Below, one piece after another: positions 35,023 to 44,932 of a stretch of DNA of 64,000 bases. How positions within the stretch are numbered: position 1 is the stretch's first letter; each line of letters opens with the position of its first letter. Source of the DNA: Bacillus sp. EB01 (GTDB lineage: Bacteria > Bacillota > Bacilli > Bacillales > Cytobacillaceae). The stretch is taken from the NCBI RefSeq assembly GCF_000613125.1, contig NZ_HG964497.1, forward strand, positions 2,362,272-2,426,271. The letters run 5' to 3'. A program made the translations under genes and the position numbers. A model generated the notes under the pieces. It was not told the origin of the DNA and searched no databases. It worked only from the letters and a program-made list of their open reading frames with translations.

Positions 35023-36404
35023 GGACGCTTTATGTAAAATTCATCGTTATGACAGCGTCTATCATGGTGATTAGCTTTCTCCTTAGTTTCTTGATTTCAA
35101 ACGCCTATTATCAGCAAGAGTTAAAACCATCCAATGACGCGAAAAATACGGCGATTGCCAAAAACATAGCTGCCTTTACTGAAAAGCATCCCAGCATGAA
35201 TCTCGATGAGTATTTTGAGAACATTGCTGCTGTCGGCTACCAGATTTATCTGATTAACAGTGATGGGATTGATGGGAGTGATCAGTTTTATGGTGAGCCT
35301 TTCAGGGATAAAAGCCTTCCTTATTCTATAATCAAGGAAGTTCAGAATGGCACTGTTTATCATGGAATTCGAGACTTTCCGCATCAAACATTCGTGACCG
35401 GCTTTTTTGCAAATGAATTGAGGAATACGATTGGAGTACCTTTAACGCATAATGGTGAGAATTACGCACTGTTCATTAGGCCGGACATTAAGCTTCTTTT
35501 CAACGAGATGCACATCTTATTCGGCTGGATTCTCGCTTTATCGATTGGATTGAGTATGTTGATGGTGATTGTCAGTACGAAATATCTGGTTAAACCGATT
35601 ACCAGTCTGACGAAGGCCACCCGGCTCTTGGCAAAAGGGGAGTACGATGTCCAGATTGAAACAGCGCCGAAAGATGAATTGGGTGAGCTTTCCCGCAGCT
35701 TTTTGAAAATGGTCCGAAAACTGGAGAAATCCGAGAACACGCGGAAGGAATTCATTTCGAATATTTCGCATGATATTCAGTCATCACTCTCTAATATAAA
35801 GGGATATACGAACCTTTTGGAAAATGAAAAAGTGAGTGCCGAGGAAAGAAGCCAATATGTTTCGGTTATCCATGAAGAAATTAATCGGCTATCGTCGCTA
35901 ACAAAACAATTACTACTTTTAGCGTCGCTGGACCGTAACGATGACATTATGAAAAAGGGACTATTCAATGTTGGGCAGCAAATCCAGGTTTTGATTAAAA
36001 GCTATCAGTGGGTAATCGGCGAGAAGGAATTGATGCTTGAGTATTCGCTGCCGGATACAACTATTTTTGGAGACGCATCATTGCTTAATACGGTGTGGGA
36101 TAATCTCCTTTCTAACGCGATTAAATATACAAATCCTGGCGGAAAGATTGAAATAAAACTTACGAAAATCGATAACTCACTTTTCATTACTTTCGAGGAT
36201 AGCGGTATCGGATTGAAGGACACTGAACAAGAAAGGATTTTCGACCGATTTTACCGGGCAGACCTGTCGAGGAACAGGTCAGTGGAAGGTACCGGATTGG
36301 GACTGTCCATCGCAGCAACGATCGTAAAGTTACACGATGGCCGTATTAGTGTGAAAAGTAGAGAAGCAGAGGGGACGACATTCACTGTCGAGCTGCCCTT
36401 ATAG
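35019..36404 (+). CDS. hssS: Haem-sensor histidine kinase HssS
   Basis: 461 aa. Membrane segments about 9-29 and 165-185 flank an extracellular sensor in which 'YYQQELKPSNDAKN', 'FYGEPFRDKSLP', 'YHGIRDFPHQTFVTGFFAN' and 'ALFIRPDI' match S. aureus HssS well. HAMP (about 187-238), DHp with phospho-His in 'NISHDIQSSLSNIKGY', then ATPase N/G boxes 'NLLSNAIKYTN', 'EDSGIGL', 'GTGLGLSI'. The DHp motif has Ser-Ser where the usual Pro follows the Thr ('SHDIQSSLSN'). Signals haem excess to HssR. Confidence 0.92.
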   Translation: MRTLYVKFIVMTASIMVISFLLSFLISNAYYQQELKPSNDAKNTAIAKNIAAFTEKHPSMNLDEYFENIAAVGYQIYLINSDGIDGSDQFYGEPFRDKSLPYSIIKEVQNGTVYHGIRDFPHQTFVTGFFANELRNTIGVPLTHNGENYALFIRPDIKLLFNEMHILFGWILALSIGLSMLMVIVSTKYLVKPITSLTKATRLLAKGEYDVQIETAPKDELGELSRSFLKMVRKLEKSENTRKEFISNISHDIQSSLSNIKGYTNLLENEKVSAEERSQYVSVIHEEINRLSSLTKQLLLLASLDRNDDIMKKGLFNVGQQIQVLIKSYQWVIGEKELMLEYSLPDTTIFGDASLLNTVWDNLLSNAIKYTNPGGKIEIKLTKIDNSLFITFEDSGIGLKDTEQERIFDRFYRADLSRNRSVEGTGLGLSIAATIVKLHDGRISVKSREAEGTTFTVELPL

Positions 36405-36428
36405 AAATAGAATATTGGCCCATAAAAA

Positions 36429-36468
36429 AACAGTGTGATTTCACATTTGAAATCATACTGTTTTTTGC
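36429..36468 (+). terminator. Terminator of the hrt-hss operon
   Basis: aacagtgtgatttca / tgaaatcatactgtt, 15-bp stem with one G-T pair and a 4-nt loop, followed by six T's. Confidence 0.93.
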
Positions 36469-37005
36469 ATTTTTTAAAATAAGTCCATTGCATTGAAATG
36501 AAAGAAGAAGTGATAGATTTGAAAAATGAATTGGCGGAAGTATTTTTAAGAGAGGTTTTTGGATAAACCAATGGGCTTAATCGTAAAGGGAATCGAAAAT
36601 AACGTCGATTCCTAACAAGTAGAGGAGAGCCAGTTGGGAAATATTTTTAATATTTGTAATATTCTATAAACCATTTTAGAATAAACACTAAGGTAAGTAG
36701 AATCTATTAATATTTTATTGAGGCATCATATTTAACATAGCAAACTTCCGATGCAAGATTGTTTAATTGCAAATTAGAAAATGATAGTGTGTCAATTTTT
36801 TATAGGTTGTTGTCCGACTAATGGCTATGGTTTATGGCATTAAGGGGGGTGATTAACCAAGGTAAGGCATTTCGCTATGAATGGAGGCGATAAAGGAGCT
36901 AATACGAAAATAGAAATGACAACATAACGTAATCATCAGGGGGAATACGAAAGCTAAAACCTACATATACGAGTGGGTTATTTTCCAAAAGAGAGGAGAA
37001 TCGCT
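36469..37005. other. 537-bp gap before the M6 protease gene
   Basis: Holds two tiny frames: 36498-36566 ('MKEEVIDLKNELAEVFLREV', 22 aa, no ribosome site) and a 16-aa frame at about 36877-36927 ('MNGGDKGANTKIEMTT') after AAGGGGGGTGATT-like purine-rich sequence. Neither is convincing. The long AT-rich leader suggests regulated transcription of the protease. Confidence 0.4.
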
Positions 37006-39288
37006 TTGAAACTTCGAAATAGGATTGCAGCAATAACGACAAGTATATTGCTTGTGATGTCTTCAACAGCCGCGTTTGCTCAGGAACCAGGTCTTGATAA
37101 ACTGCCTGACCCGATAGATACTCAGTCATGGGTGAATCCAGAAAATATGACATGGAATGATTATAAACAGGTCCCTGGTATTGATTGGAATAATCCAGAT
37201 ATTAAACCGGAAACAGAACTTAAAGGGGCCTTGATTTTGGTTGACTTTCCGGATCAGGATTTTATTTTGACCAAACCTAAAGGTTCAGAGCTTATCGGTA
37301 ATCCACAAGTCGATGCCGTTCCTCGTGAAAAACTTGGGGAATGGTGGAAGAATTTCTTGAATGTTCCTAGCAAACTCAACAACTATCAGACAATCGATAA
37401 CTTTTGGAAAGAGAACTCACAAGGAAAATGGGGCGTGTCTCTCGATTCTTATGGGCCATACCGTTTGGATAAAAATGAATTTCAGTATGGGCTTGAAAAT
37501 AGTATGAATCCGGGCGCCCGGCCAGGTAATTATCCTAATGGAAACCTTTTTACGGATGGAGTAAATGCGGCAGCAGCTGACATAACTGCATCTGGAAAGG
37601 AATACGACTTTGCGTTCATTGTTCATGCCGGCTATGATGAATCAACTGTATGGCAGGAACTCGGCGAAATGATGTTTCTGAATCCAGAATCGGTGCCTGA
37701 TGAATTTGGTCCGCCGGATTTACCCGGATTTGAAAACATGCCAAACTGGGCAAAAACCCGTTATGTGCCGTGGACTTCCTATTATGCAGCCAAAGCTATT
37801 TGGTCTGCCGCTTCTAGTGCAACGATAAATGGTAAAAGGATTCGTGTTTCTATTCAAGGTGAGAGTGATGGCATGGGCACATTCGCTCATGAATTTGGCC
37901 ATCTCCGCGGTCTTGGCGATAACTACAATAATGCCGCTCTTGACCCTAGAACCTATTCGGGTTATTGGGAAACGATGAGCCGCGGATCCTTCAATGGCCC
38001 CGGTGGAACTCACACCCGCTGGATGATTCCATCTACACTTGGTGCTTCTTTATCGGCACCACATATGCTTCGTAATAAGATGAAACAGGGATTTGTATCC
38101 GATGATGAAGTCCTGCAGCTAAATCGGGATGAATTAAAAGAATCTGGGCCCGCGTTTGCGGATATTGTCGCGCGACAAGCTCCAATTGGCAGTAAATTCG
38201 GCCGAACCGGACTCCACGGCATCAACATCAGCATGGACGATTTAACTCCAACAGATTATCTTGCCGGTGACTGGCGTAACGATATTCTAAATAATAGATT
38301 GTACAATAACTACACCCTTGAAGTGGTAGACCGCTTTGGTGCAGATTCGTTTGCATCCGACTCGGGGGTATTGATAGCCAAAACGAAAAATGCCGAGACT
38401 GGCCCGAACATTTGGGTTGTTGATTCACATCCCGAGGACATTAATCTGAAGGACTTTACAAGACCTGACGGCACAATAGCTATGGTTGGTAAAGGTGACC
38501 CTCGTCAAACTCTTGATGCTTTATTCAAAGCTGGGAATGGGACAAGCTTGGTTTCCGGACAATTCGATGGTTCTATTGATAAGGACACTATTGTCAGTGA
38601 GTACATCGATCCATACAATAAGCTCCATTTCTACATTTTAGGTAAACACAAGGACAATGACGGCGTGCTTCGCTATCAGGTTGCCGTCCGTAACACGGAG
38701 GGCGCAGGCGGCTATAAACGAGGTGTGAATGTAAGCTCTAGCACTGTACAACCTGCCGTACAAGACAAAGTGGCTGTCTATCATTTTAATGTCACGAATA
38801 CCGGAGAAGCGAAGGATCTTATTCGTGTCAATGCTTCTGCAGGCGAGGATTGGAAAGTACAACTTGATCACAACGTAGTTGCTGTGGAACCTGGAGCAAC
38901 CGTCTCTGTACCGGTATTCGTTAAAATTCCGAAGGGCAAAACAGCTCCGGCCACCCTTACCTTTATGGCGACTTCAGAAACAGACTCGAATCAAAGCGCT
39001 ACGGACACCAATATCATGCCAGGCATTCTTAGCGCATCTGGTCTAATTTCTGTTATTGATAGCTTCGCCAAAGAGGGAGCATTCAAAGCAGGTACAGCGC
39101 AAGCATTGAAGGCACATTTGAATTCCGTGGGTCAGTTTGAAAAGAAAAAATCTGCGGATAAGGTTGTCAAACATGTTAATGATTTTAAAGAATTTTTGGA
39201 TCTTAAAAAGGATGCGAATCAGATCTCGGTGAAAGCGTATGACAGTTTGGAAACATATGCCGATGCAATGATTGAGATTTGGCAATAG
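37006..39288 (+). CDS. Secreted M6 (immune inhibitor A-like) metalloprotease
   Basis: 760 aa, TTG 37006 with GAGAGGAG upstream (GTG 36973 in frame lacks a site). Signal peptide about 1-26 ending 'AAFAQ'. M6-type catalytic domain with H295-E-F-G-H299 followed by 'LRGLGDNYNN' and a Met-turn-like 'YWETMSRGSFNG'. A beta-rich region 'VYHFNVTNTGEAKDLIRVNA' follows, and the last ~85 residues ('GLISVIDSFAKEGAFKAG' to 'YADAMIEIW') fit the FIMAH domain. Related to B. cereus/B. thuringiensis InhA proteases that cleave host and self proteins. Target unknown. Confidence 0.88.
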   Translation: MKLRNRIAAITTSILLVMSSTAAFAQEPGLDKLPDPIDTQSWVNPENMTWNDYKQVPGIDWNNPDIKPETELKGALILVDFPDQDFILTKPKGSELIGNPQVDAVPREKLGEWWKNFLNVPSKLNNYQTIDNFWKENSQGKWGVSLDSYGPYRLDKNEFQYGLENSMNPGARPGNYPNGNLFTDGVNAAAADITASGKEYDFAFIVHAGYDESTVWQELGEMMFLNPESVPDEFGPPDLPGFENMPNWAKTRYVPWTSYYAAKAIWSAASSATINGKRIRVSIQGESDGMGTFAHEFGHLRGLGDNYNNAALDPRTYSGYWETMSRGSFNGPGGTHTRWMIPSTLGASLSAPHMLRNKMKQGFVSDDEVLQLNRDELKESGPAFADIVARQAPIGSKFGRTGLHGINISMDDLTPTDYLAGDWRNDILNNRLYNNYTLEVVDRFGADSFASDSGVLIAKTKNAETGPNIWVVDSHPEDINLKDFTRPDGTIAMVGKGDPRQTLDALFKAGNGTSLVSGQFDGSIDKDTIVSEYIDPYNKLHFYILGKHKDNDGVLRYQVAVRNTEGAGGYKRGVNVSSSTVQPAVQDKVAVYHFNVTNTGEAKDLIRVNASAGEDWKVQLDHNVVAVEPGATVSVPVFVKIPKGKTAPATLTFMATSETDSNQSATDTNIMPGILSASGLISVIDSFAKEGAFKAGTAQALKAHLNSVGQFEKKKSADKVVKHVNDFKEFLDLKKDANQISVKAYDSLETYADAMIEIWQ

Positions 39289-39500
39289 GTTAGATTCACT
39301 GTTCAGAAAATACCTCCTGTGCCGGGGATGACCTGGTACAGGGGGGAACAAACTCAAAATCTTGTAACTTGTGAAGGCGGGAATCAATAAATATCCCCTA
39401 TCAAACTTTCTTATTTAGCTGACTATCTGAATGCAAACCATAGTCAGATACATCAGCAGCAATGATTTTGAGAATTTGTAAGAGAAGGAGTGAAAGATAA

Positions 39501-40388
39501 TTGAACAATAAAATCACAGTTTTAGCCATTTTATCATTGTTACTTTTGCTTGGTGCCTGTTCGGCTGTAACATCTGGCGAAGAGAGTGAGATGCTTGTTA
39601 AAACGGAATATGGAACTATTTCAAAAGATGATTTATATAAAGAAGTGGTAAGTTCTGAGCGCGGCAAAGAATTGATTCAGAAGTTGGTTTATATGCAAAT
39701 TTTGAAAGCAAAATATGAGGTTTCTGATAAAGAGGTGAACCAAAGGCTGGAAGAGATAAAGGGGCAAGCAGGTGATAAAGAGGGATTTCAAGTGCTCCTG
39801 CAACAACAGGGTTTGGAAAACGAAAAGCAATTAAAGGAACAAATAGAACAATCCCTTTATTTTTTTAAAGCTACAACAGATGGTGTAAAAGTCTCAGATA
39901 AACAAATACAAGATTATTATGAACAAAATATAGGCCAATACACTGAGGTCAGAACAAGCCATATACTCGTGGATGAGGAGTCAACTGCTAAAGAGATTGA
40001 AAAGGATCTAAAGAAAGGAAATGACTTTGCCGAATTAGCAAAAAAACAATCGACTGATAAAGTGTCCGCAGCAGAAGGCGGAGATTTGGGTTTCCTTTCT
40101 GGACTCAACCAGGAATTGGATCCAACATTTCTTGCTTCGGCCTTGAAGTTGAAAGAAGGTGAAGTGAGCGAGCCGGTTAAGACAGTATTTGGTTATCATA
40201 TCATTAAGGTAACAGATAGAAAGGAAACACCATTGAGCAAGGTGAAAGTTCAAATCAAACAATCGCTTATGAGTAAAGACGCAAAACCGATACAGGAGAT
40301 ATTAAACAAACTAAATAAAGAAATTGAGATAAAAGAAGATGCAATTAAAGATGCATTTAAGGATGTAGAACCGAAGCAGGCGAATTAG
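39501..40388 (+). CDS. prsA: PrsA-like foldase lipoprotein (parvulin PPIase)
   Basis: 295 aa, TTG 39501 with AGAAGGAG upstream. Lipoprotein signal with lipobox 'LLGAC' (Cys near residue 20). An N-terminal SurA-like helical part ('ELIQKLVYMQILKAKYEVSD') precedes a parvulin domain about 130-240 ('RTSHILVDEES', 'FAELAKKQSTDKVSAAEGG', 'VFGYHIIKV'). It helps secreted proteins fold outside the membrane, and sits just after a secreted protease. Bacilli often carry several PrsA paralogs; the symbol marks family. Confidence 0.88.
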   Translation: MNNKITVLAILSLLLLLGACSAVTSGEESEMLVKTEYGTISKDDLYKEVVSSERGKELIQKLVYMQILKAKYEVSDKEVNQRLEEIKGQAGDKEGFQVLLQQQGLENEKQLKEQIEQSLYFFKATTDGVKVSDKQIQDYYEQNIGQYTEVRTSHILVDEESTAKEIEKDLKKGNDFAELAKKQSTDKVSAAEGGDLGFLSGLNQELDPTFLASALKLKEGEVSEPVKTVFGYHIIKVTDRKETPLSKVKVQIKQSLMSKDAKPIQEILNKLNKEIEIKEDAIKDAFKDVEPKQAN

Positions 40389-40741
40389 CCCCCTCTGGTT
40401 AAATGTTCAGCCCTAAAATGGTTAGTGATAACCGTTGACACTTCACACTAATTACATAGTTATCTAGTTTAATAACTTATCCCAATTTATACTAACCAAC
40501 ATTTTGGCAATTGACCCGGTGTGCAATTGTGAAGAATTTGGTAGTACAAAACTCCTTCTATAAAATCAAATCTAAGCTTCGGCATAATAGCCGAGGCTTT
40601 TGATTTAAATACAAATAAACATTTATGACCTAGGATGCCTTTGAATTCATGGATATCATCAGGATAACCCACCTTTAATTGCAATACTTTTTATTGGTAA
40701 TACTATAACTAAGTTAAGTATGTAAAGGAAGGAACAAAGAT
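40389..40741. other. Intergenic stretch after prsA
   Basis: Contains the hairpin at 40574-40604 and otherwise no gene; a minus-strand frame at 40487-40684 lacks a ribosome site. Confidence 0.5.
40574..40604 (+). terminator. Terminator-like hairpin
   Basis: aagcttcggc / gccgaggctt (one G-T pair) with a 6-nt loop and TTTTGATTT tail, about 190 bp after prsA. Confidence 0.7.
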
Positions 40742-41059
40742 ATGCCTAAAAAAAGCGATAAAAACATGGATTCTCCTGAAAACACTGTTGTTCCATTGCC
40801 TGGCAGCAAGCAAAACAACGATGAAGTAGTGGAACTGACCCGGATGCTGGCGGCGGTATTGGAGTATATTTCAGACGATACACTTGAAGTGATTGATATT
40901 GAATATCTTTTGGATGAAACGGAGGGTTTGAAAGACTGGTGGGAGCATTATCAAGAAAATAATCGAAAATCCCTTGAGGATGAAATAAGGAACTCTTTAA
41001 GTGACCTGTCTTTAGATGATCTCCAAAAAATCCGTGAGCAAATAAAGAAAAACAGTTAA
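40742..41059 (+). CDS. Conserved acidic protein, unknown
   Basis: 105 aa, ATG 40742 with AAAGGAAGG upstream. Polar, Pro/Asn-rich first 30 residues, then acidic helices 'VVELTRMLAAVLEYISDDT', 'EYLLDETEGLKDWWEHY' and 'LSDLSLDDLQKIREQIKK'. No membrane segment, no known domain. Probably cytoplasmic. Confidence 0.7.
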   Translation: MPKKSDKNMDSPENTVVPLPGSKQNNDEVVELTRMLAAVLEYISDDTLEVIDIEYLLDETEGLKDWWEHYQENNRKSLEDEIRNSLSDLSLDDLQKIREQIKKNS

Positions 41060-41193
41060 TAGGGTAGTGCAGCTGCTAAAAGTAGGTTTAAGCTGAAGTT
41101 CCTTTCAACTTATTTCTTTTGAACAGTTTGTTTGGCTGCCTGCTTTACCACGTGATATGCTTTTATAAAAGAACTATGAAGGCAGGTGTTAGT

Positions 41194-41478
41194 TTGACAA
41201 AAGAAATTTTGTTAAATGATAAGTTAATCCATGTGGAGAATTATAAGGAAGAAACAGGGAATGGTTTACATAATATAATTATTGACTTCAAAGTGACCAG
41301 TGAGGATTATCATGACATTGCAACACTTTTATATGAAGGGATTTTTGATGTAAAAGTTCCGGAAAGAGGCCTGGCGTTTAGAGGGAAAATTAAAGAATAT
41401 TCCACTTCGATTACGAATTTGTATGAAAAGGGGAATGTTGGCGACTATCATTTATCCCTTATCGAAGTGAGGATGTAG
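41194..41478 (+). CDS. DUF3219 family protein (YkvR-like)
   Basis: 94 aa from TTG 41194 with AGGTG upstream (ATG 41176 is an alternative). 'DFKVTSEDYHDIATLLYEG', 'FDVKVPERGLAFRGKIKEYS' and 'SITNLYEKGNVGDYHLSLIE' match the small B. subtilis YkvR family. Soluble, function unknown. It ends 15 bp before the oxidoreductase gene and may share its transcript. Confidence 0.85.
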   Translation: MTKEILLNDKLIHVENYKEETGNGLHNIIIDFKVTSEDYHDIATLLYEGIFDVKVPERGLAFRGKIKEYSTSITNLYEKGNVGDYHLSLIEVRM

Positions 41479-41493
41479 GAAGGGAGATTTGCT

Positions 41494-42489
41494 ATGAAAT
41501 TAAGCATATTGGATCAATCGCCAATCTCCTCACAACAAACGCCGCAAGATGCTTTGAATGAATCATTGAAGCTGGCGCAAGCAGGGGAGGAGCTGGGATA
41601 CACCAGGTATTGGATTGCCGAACACCATGATTTGCCCGGGCTTGCCTGCCCCGCACCAGAAGTGATGATTCCTTACATCGGCGCACAAACGAAAAAGATC
41701 CGTCTTGGCTCCGGTGCAATATTGCTGCCGCATTATAAACCGTTTAAAGTTGCAGAACTATACAATATGATGGCTACATTGTTTCCTGGCCGGATAGATA
41801 TCGGGATTGGACGGGCTCCCGGCGGATCAGCAGAGGCAACCAATGCCTTGTCGGATAATTTCCTGCAGCGAGTCTATAAAATGCCAGAGCTGGTAGCAGA
41901 ACTTCTCCATTTTCTCGAGAACGATTTTCCTGATAATCATGAGTTTTCCAAGGTATCAGCGGCACCGATTCCGGAAGTACCACCTGTGCCATGGTTGCTT
42001 GGAACTGGCAAAAAAAGCGCGCTGATGGCCGCGCATAATGGCTTGCCTTTTGCATTCGGCCAGTTCATGAGCGACATTGAAGGTCCGGCAATCATCCAGG
42101 AATATGTTAAGGCTTTTCAACCAAAGAAAATCGGACAAGTTCCAAACTCATTGCTAACCGTCTCCGCCATTTGCGCAGAAACGAATGAAAAGGCGGAAGA
42201 GATTGCGTTAAGTTCGCTTATTTGGGGGCTGCAGAAAGCGAAAGGCGAAGGGCGATTTGTCCCCTCGATTGAGGAAGCAAAGCAATACCCGCTTGATGAG
42301 AAAGAACGGGCTCATCTGAAGAAAGCAAGAGAAACGATGATAATCGGAAATCCGGGGGAAGCAGCCCGCCAGCTTAAACAATTGCAATCGACCTATAACA
42401 TTGATGAAATTATGATAGTTAGCATTACACACTCCCCGCAGGACCGGATTAACTCTTATAAATTGATAGCTGAAGAACTTATTTTATGA
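41494..42489 (+). CDS. Luciferase-like flavin-dependent oxidoreductase
   Basis: 331 aa, ATG 41494 with AAGGGAG upstream. LLM-class TIM barrel: 'KLSILDQSPISSQQTPQDAL', 'YWIAEHHDLPGLACPAPEVM', 'IRLGSGAILLPHYKPFKVAE', 'RIDIGIGRAPGGS' and 'MIIGNPGEAARQL' are typical of the MsnO8-type group. Uses FMNH2 with an unknown substrate. A hairpin terminator follows. Confidence 0.92.
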   Translation: MKLSILDQSPISSQQTPQDALNESLKLAQAGEELGYTRYWIAEHHDLPGLACPAPEVMIPYIGAQTKKIRLGSGAILLPHYKPFKVAELYNMMATLFPGRIDIGIGRAPGGSAEATNALSDNFLQRVYKMPELVAELLHFLENDFPDNHEFSKVSAAPIPEVPPVPWLLGTGKKSALMAAHNGLPFAFGQFMSDIEGPAIIQEYVKAFQPKKIGQVPNSLLTVSAICAETNEKAEEIALSSLIWGLQKAKGEGRFVPSIEEAKQYPLDEKERAHLKKARETMIIGNPGEAARQLKQLQSTYNIDEIMIVSITHSPQDRINSYKLIAEELIL

Positions 42490-42554
42490 AAATCCCCTTT
42501 GAATACAAAGCCGAAAAGACCGTTCGGATTTGGCTATGAATTTTTCGTATGTAG

Positions 42555-42588
42555 ATGTCCCCATAGAGTATCTTGGGGACATTTTCTG
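42555..42588. terminator. Terminator between convergent genes
   Basis: atgtcccc / ggggacat with a 12-nt loop followed by TTTCTG; it lies between the oxidoreductase and the minus-strand Gly/Tyr-rich gene. Confidence 0.75.
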
Positions 42589-42608
42589 TTTATCTAGTAG
42601 AGTGCCAG

Positions 42609-42800
42609 TTACCAGAAAAAACGGTTTCCTAATGCAGCTCCTGCAAATCCTCCTAGAAAGCCTCCTGCAAATCCACCAACAAAGCCTCCCGGTCTGTTAC
42701 CAAACCGACCATATCCATAAGGAGAACGACCATACCCTGGGCCAAAGCGCCGGCCATACCGCGGGCCGAAACGTGGTCCATAACCATATCGGTAACCCAT
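42609..42800 (-). CDS. Gly/Tyr/Arg-rich small protein
   Basis: 63 aa, minus-strand ATG 42800 with a perfect AAAGGAGG 9-11 nt upstream. First half is 'GYRYGYGPRFGPRYGRRFG'-type repeats; second half is 'GGFVGGFAGGFLGGFAG', a hydrophobic glycine repeat. Composition resembles small spore-coat or surface proteins of bacilli; a membrane-inserting glycine zipper is also possible. Promoter lies in 42801-43020, shared space with guaC. Confidence 0.75.
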   Translation of the reverse strand: MGYRYGYGPRFGPRYGRRFGPGYGRSPYGYGRFGNRPGGFVGGFAGGFLGGFAGAALGNRFFW

Positions 42801-43024
42801 ATTTCTCAACCTCCTTTATATAGTAGTTACGTCGAGACCACATACCAAAAAATAGTGACCTGCATTCATACTATGAAAGTTTGCCAAGCTATGTACAGGA
42901 CAAACGTTCATAGCAAGGGAAGTATTTTTTCGATAAGGTAATAAAAAACGTTAGGAGAACCGAATTGAGCGCATAAATTTTAGTTTAATAACGGAATTTT
43001 TAAAATATAGTTGAACCGATAAAT

Positions 43025-43072
43025 TTACGAACATTATATTTAGTTGACAATAAAACGTTCGTCTATTAAACT
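43025..43072 (+). promoter_or_regulatory. guaC promoter with paired PurBoxes
   Basis: TTGACA at 43044-43049 and TAAACT at 43067-43072 with 17-bp spacing. ttACGAACattat (43025-43037) precedes the -35, and the inverted ACGTTCGT core (43055-43062) lies between -35 and -10. ACGAAC and its inverse are the core of PurR boxes, normally found in inverted pairs, so purine control by PurR is likely. Confidence 0.75.
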
Positions 43073-43154
43073 AATAATTGTGTTTTTGACATCTAAAATG
43101 AAATGGAAATTAACCTGTTTTGTTACTATACGATTCAAAAGGGGAGCTTACTAA

Positions 43155-44138
43155 ATGGATACAGTTTTCGATTATGAAGATATTCAACTTATTCCGGCAA
43201 AGTCTATTGTAAAAAGCCGTTCTGAATGTGATACATCTGTAGAGTTTGGCGGCAGAAGGTTTAGATTGCCTGTCGTTCCGGCAAATATGCAAACCATTAT
43301 TGATGAGAGCTTGGCAATTAAATTGGCAGAGAACAACTACTTCTATATCATGCATCGTTTTCAGCCTGAGAAGCGAATTGATTTTGTAAAAGATATGAGA
43401 GCCCGCGGATTATATGCTTCTATTAGCGTCGGGGTAAAAGAAGAAGAATATCGATTCATTGAGCAATTGGCAGAGGAACAATTAACTCCTGAGTACATTA
43501 CAATCGATATTGCCCACGGCCATTCCGATTCGGTCGTAAATATGATCAAGCATATCAAAAAGCTTCTTCCTGAAAGCTTCGTGATTGCAGGGAATGTTGG
43601 AACTCCTGAAGCAGTCCGCGAACTGGAAAATGCGGGTGCGGATGCGACAAAGGTTGGCATTGGACCAGGTAAAGTCTGCATCACGAAAATTAAAACAGGT
43701 TTTGGAACCGGCGGCTGGCAGCTTGCTGCGGTAAGATGGTGCGCCAAAGCGGCGAGCAAACCGATTATTGCTGACGGCGGCATCCGGACAAATGGCGATA
43801 TTGCAAAATCTGTCCGTTTCGGAGCGTCGATGGTGATGATTGGTTCACTTTTTGCCGGCCATGAAGAATCACCTGGCGAGACAATTGAAGTTCACGGGAA
43901 GCTATATAAAGAATATTTTGGTTCTGCTTCCGAATTTCAAAAAGGGGAAAAGAGAAACGTTGAAGGCAAGAAGATGCATGTTGAGTATAGGGGCTCGATC
44001 AAGGACACTCTCGTAGAAATGGAGCAGGACCTTCAGTCATCCATTTCGTATGCTGGAGGCAACAAGCTATCCGCGATACGGAACGTCGATTATGCGATTG
44101 TTAAGAATTCGATTTTTAATGGTGATAGAATATATTAA
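43155..44138 (+). CDS. guaC: GMP reductase
   Basis: 327 aa, ATG 43155 with AAGGGGAG upstream. Converts GMP to IMP with NADPH, balancing purine pools. IMPDH/GMPR barrel: '[20 protein letters not shown]' at the N-terminus, 'VPANMQTI', '[19 protein letters not shown]'-type catalytic Cys loop ('[11 protein letters not shown]'), '[20 protein letters not shown]' and '[19 protein letters not shown]'. No CBS domains, which separates it from GuaB. PurBox pair upstream. Confidence 0.96.
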   Translation: MDTVFDYEDIQLIPAKSIVKSRSECDTSVEFGGRRFRLPVVPANMQTIIDESLAIKLAENNYFYIMHRFQPEKRIDFVKDMRARGLYASISVGVKEEEYRFIEQLAEEQLTPEYITIDIAHGHSDSVVNMIKHIKKLLPESFVIAGNVGTPEAVRELENAGADATKVGIGPGKVCITKIKTGFGTGGWQLAAVRWCAKAASKPIIADGGIRTNGDIAKSVRFGASMVMIGSLFAGHEESPGETIEVHGKLYKEYFGSASEFQKGEKRNVEGKKMHVEYRGSIKDTLVEMEQDLQSSISYAGGNKLSAIRNVDYAIVKNSIFNGDRIY

Positions 44139-44148
44139 GTATTAGGCA

Positions 44149-44182
44149 AGCAGTGGATGAAACGAATCCACTGCTTTTTTCT
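44149..44182 (+). terminator. Terminator of guaC
   Basis: agcagtggat / atccactgct perfect 10-bp stem, 7-nt loop, followed by six T's. Confidence 0.93.
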
Positions 44183-44396
44183 TTTATTTATTCCTTCACT
44201 TGTTTGCACTGTTCACAATCAATCCTGTAAAGTCCTTGTTTCCATTCCTCCTGAAATGGTTTTAGTGAACTTCTCTAAAAAACCTTTATTTTTAAGAATC
44301 CTGGTAGTGAAAATTTTAATAATAGGGAGGACAAAAAAAGTGAAAAGGTTTTCAAACAGGGGGGGATGGGATAAAAGCAATACAGGGGGTGAAAAG

Positions 44397-44651
44397 ATGA
44401 AAACTAAGGTACTCTTTCATACCAGAGATAAAGCGAACTCGAATTGGACTAATGCCATGCTTACGTTCTATCAACTGCCTGCAGTAGGGGAGTTTGTTTT
44501 TCATGGTTCAGAAACTCACAGAGTTGAGAGTGTAATCCAGATTCCAGAAGAAGAAGAGTCCGAGTATATTGCTGAAGTATTTGCAGTGCGGGTTCCCGAT
44601 TCAGATGTTTATGAAGAAATGGATTATCAATATCGGGTGAAAAAAGAATAG
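44397..44651 (+). CDS. Small conserved protein, unknown
   Basis: 84 aa from ATG 44397, with GGGGGTG 9 nt upstream; longer frames reach back into the guaC terminator and are not credible. Beta-rich composition ('KVLFHTRDKANSNWTNAML', 'VGEFVFHGSETHRVESVIQI') and an acidic C-terminus. No membrane segment. Function unknown. Confidence 0.7.
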   Translation: MKTKVLFHTRDKANSNWTNAMLTFYQLPAVGEFVFHGSETHRVESVIQIPEEEESEYIAEVFAVRVPDSDVYEEMDYQYRVKKE

Positions 44652-44932
44652 TGCAATTGTTTAGAGAAGAGTTAGTCTGGCAACGGTTTTTTTTGAAAAA
44701 GGACGTTTATAGTACAGTTAATACATCTCTAAACACATCTCTTCTAATCGTTGTTTTTAGTTAAAATATACCTATGAAGTTCTTTACACAATGAAGAGGA
44801 GAGGCAAATTAGTCTTTTTGAGGTGTAATCAAACATTTTGCAATTAAACGTAGTCCAAGACGGAATCTGTGTTTTAAATAGTTGGAACGACACATACTAT
44901 CGTTATGATAAATAAGTATTTGGAGGACAGGT

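Noticed and set aside
36498..36566. 22-codon frame after the hss terminator
   Set aside because: Too short and without a ribosome site; mentioned only as gap content.
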